DNA of 64,000 nucleotides from positions 2,728,001-2,792,000 of the forward strand of contig NZ_LT607413.1 of the NCBI RefSeq assembly GCF_900091495.1, given 5' to 3'. Positions within the stretch are counted from its first letter, which is position 1; each line of letters starts with the position of its first letter. Position numbers and translations under genes: made by a program. The notes beneath the pieces are model-generated. The model saw only the letters and a program-made list of their open reading frames with translations, did no database searches and was not told the origin of the DNA. Positions 62,793 to 64,000 of the stretch are shown here, piece after piece. This DNA comes from Micromonospora echinospora (lineage in GTDB: Bacteria > Actinomycetota > Actinomycetes > Mycobacteriales > Micromonosporaceae).

Positions 62793-63158
62793 ATGACCAT
62801 GGGACAGGTCCCCTCGGTGGTGCAGAACTCCGGGCAGGTGCTCCCGGCCGGGCACGACCCGGCGAACCTGGGCGACATCCTCGAACGGGTGCTCGACCGG
62901 GGCATCGTCATCGCCGGTGACATCCGGGTCAGCCTGCTCGACATCGAGCTGTTGACGTTGAAGCTGCGCCTGGTGATCGCCTCGGTCGACACGGCCCGAC
63001 AGATCGGCATCGACTGGTGGGAGCACGATCCGTGGCTCAGCTCCCGGGCCCGTCCGCCGGTCGAGCCGGGACCGCGCGACCCGGAGGAGGTCGAGGCCGA
63101 GCGGCGACCACGGATCGCCGCGCGTAGCGAACGTCTGGAGGAGCGGGATGAGGCCTGA
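62793..63158 (+). CDS. Gas vesicle protein, GvpA/GvpJ/GvpS family, second copy
   Basis: A 121-residue protein with a GvpA-type core at residues ~24-75 (NLGDILERVLDRGIVIAGDI, RVSLLDIELLTLKLRLVIAS) and a C-terminal charged tail (RDPEEVEAERRPRIAARSER). The sequence differs enough from the copy at 60889 to suggest a distinct role, as with GvpA versus GvpJ/S in other clusters. Its 3' end overlaps the next gene by 11 bases. Confidence 0.9.
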   Translation: MTMGQVPSVVQNSGQVLPAGHDPANLGDILERVLDRGIVIAGDIRVSLLDIELLTLKLRLVIASVDTARQIGIDWWEHDPWLSSRARPPVEPGPRDPEEVEAERRPRIAARSERLEERDEA

Positions 63159-64000
63159 TCCGGTCGTCCCGACCACACCCGCCGGCACCGGCACCTGGCT
63201 GCACGGCATCGTCCCGGCGTCCGTCGCCGGGGCGCTGGCTCCGGTCACCGGACTCGCGGACACCCCGGTGCGGGTGGTCCGCGGGTCCGGCCTGGCCGCC
63301 GTGTTCAGCGCCGTCCCGCTCGACGAGTACGGCGAGCAGCCGCTGCGCCGCAACCTGGAGAACCTGGGGTGGCTGGAGCGCACCGCCCGGGCGCACCACC
63401 GGGTGGTGGACGTGCTGGCGCGCACCGGCCCGGTGGTGCCGGCCCGGCTGGCCACCGTGCACACCGACGAGCGCCGGCTGGCCGTGCTGCTGCACGACCG
63501 TCGGGCCGACCTGACCGCCACCCTGGCCCGGCTCGCCGGCCACCAGGAGTGGGGCGTCAAGGGGTACGTGCTGCCCGGCGGTCCGCCCCCCGCCGACGGT
63601 GGCGCGACCCCACCGAGGACAGCCGTCGGTGGCGCGGGAAAGCCGGCGGTCGACGCCGGTGGTGCGGGGACGCCGACGGTGGACCCTGGGGGCGCGGCAG
63701 CCCCGGCGGTCGACGCCGGTGGGCCGGGGACGCCGACGGCCAGCGGCACCGGAGCGGGAGCCGCCTACCTGCGGCGGCGTCGGGCCCAGCTACGGGCCCG
63801 GGAGACCGGCCAGCAGGCCGCGGCGCACAGCGCGGCGGCGGTGCACACGGAACTGGCCGGCTACGCGGCGCAGGCCCGCCGGCACACGCCGCAGGACAGC
63901 CGGCTCTCCGGCGAGCCCCACCCGATGGCGCTCAACGGCGCGTACCTGGTGCCGGTCGAAGGGCTCGCCGGGTTCCGTGCGGTCGTCGCGGCACTCGCCA
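63148..64000 (+). CDS. Gas vesicle protein GvpF/GvpL family, second copy (3' end outside window)
   Basis: 284 codons are visible and the frame is open at the edge. The N-terminal GvpF/L domain shows GTWLHGIVPASVAGALAPVT, ARAHHRVVDVLARTGPVVPA and HTDERRLAVLLHDRRADL; the C-terminal part resumes with YLRRRRAQLRARETG and LNGAYLVP. Between them (about residues 148-200) is an inserted Gly/Ala/Pro/Asp repeat (VDAGGAGTPTVDPGGAAAPA) not typical of the family. ATG at 63148. Confidence 0.88.
   Translation, partial: MRPDPVVPTTPAGTGTWLHGIVPASVAGALAPVTGLADTPVRVVRGSGLAAVFSAVPLDEYGEQPLRRNLENLGWLERTARAHHRVVDVLARTGPVVPARLATVHTDERRLAVLLHDRRADLTATLARLAGHQEWGVKGYVLPGGPPPADGGATPPRTAVGGAGKPAVDAGGAGTPTVDPGGAAAPAVDAGGPGTPTASGTGAGAAYLRRRRAQLRARETGQQAAAHSAAAVHTELAGYAAQARRHTPQDSRLSGEPHPMALNGAYLVPVEGLAGFRAVVAALA

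Overview
The window is very G+C-rich DNA (roughly 70% or more by eye) with GTG starts, 4-base start/stop overlaps and actinobacterial families throughout (DUF397, DUF3263, DUF4032, DUF2510-RDD, MsiK, Lrp/IclR/DeoR regulators, actinobacterial gas vesicle genes). The best guess is a chromosomal segment of a Micromonosporaceae member (Micromonospora-like). No rRNA, integrase, transposase or CRISPR array was found.

Layout. 1-17.1 kb: the end of ispF, a TPR membrane protein, and a dispersed tyrosine-degradation set: hgmA (-), then an unknown gene with fahA (+), an aminotransferase (-), and hppD (-) divergent from an Lrp-type regulator. Interleaved are two beta-propeller proteins, a compact cell-surface locus (small LPXTG protein, DUF916-like protein, WxL-like protein) and an MFS exporter divergent from an ArsR-like regulator. 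17.2-19.9 kb: class I fumarase, then a lower-G+C two-gene module (ribbon-helix-helix/RAMA-like protein plus an RNase H-fold-like protein).

20.2-23.1 kb: a dense tRNA array, all on the minus strand. It has 26 tRNA-like genes reading 17 amino acids plus one remnant, interrupted by one HNH endonuclease gene and bracketed by a 16-bp inverted repeat. Many members are structurally degenerate. Three have Leu anticodons in bodies that lack the long variable arm of bacterial tRNA-Leu. I consider this the most unusual part of the window. A small 43-codon gene with a strong terminator lies just upstream.

23.5-44.8 kb: fumC (a second, unrelated fumarase), flavin-type oxidase, acetyltransferase, HAD hydrolase, secreted subtilase, VSR/DUF559-type protein beside a 74-nt hairpin, IclR regulator, cysS-rlmB, msiK, a normal tRNA-Thr, AraC/glyoxalase pair, enoyl-CoA hydratase, LtrA protein, CrtU-like oxidoreductase, MSMEG_6728-type protein, a channel-like TrkA protein and a RelE-type toxin-antitoxin pair. 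44.9-58.9 kb: permease, PAP2 phosphatase, DUF4032 protein, an amino-sugar operon (SIS isomerase, ROK kinase, nagA) divergent from a DeoR regulator, an LPXTG surface protein, an ABC exporter, DUF3263 protein, PP2C-like protein and GNAT enzyme. 59.2-64 kb: a gas vesicle cluster in actinobacterial style, running off the window edge.

Repeats of note: four copies of a terminator-like palindromic element at 3' ends of genes, and four genes whose stop-codon-spanning 3' ends are tandemly duplicated.
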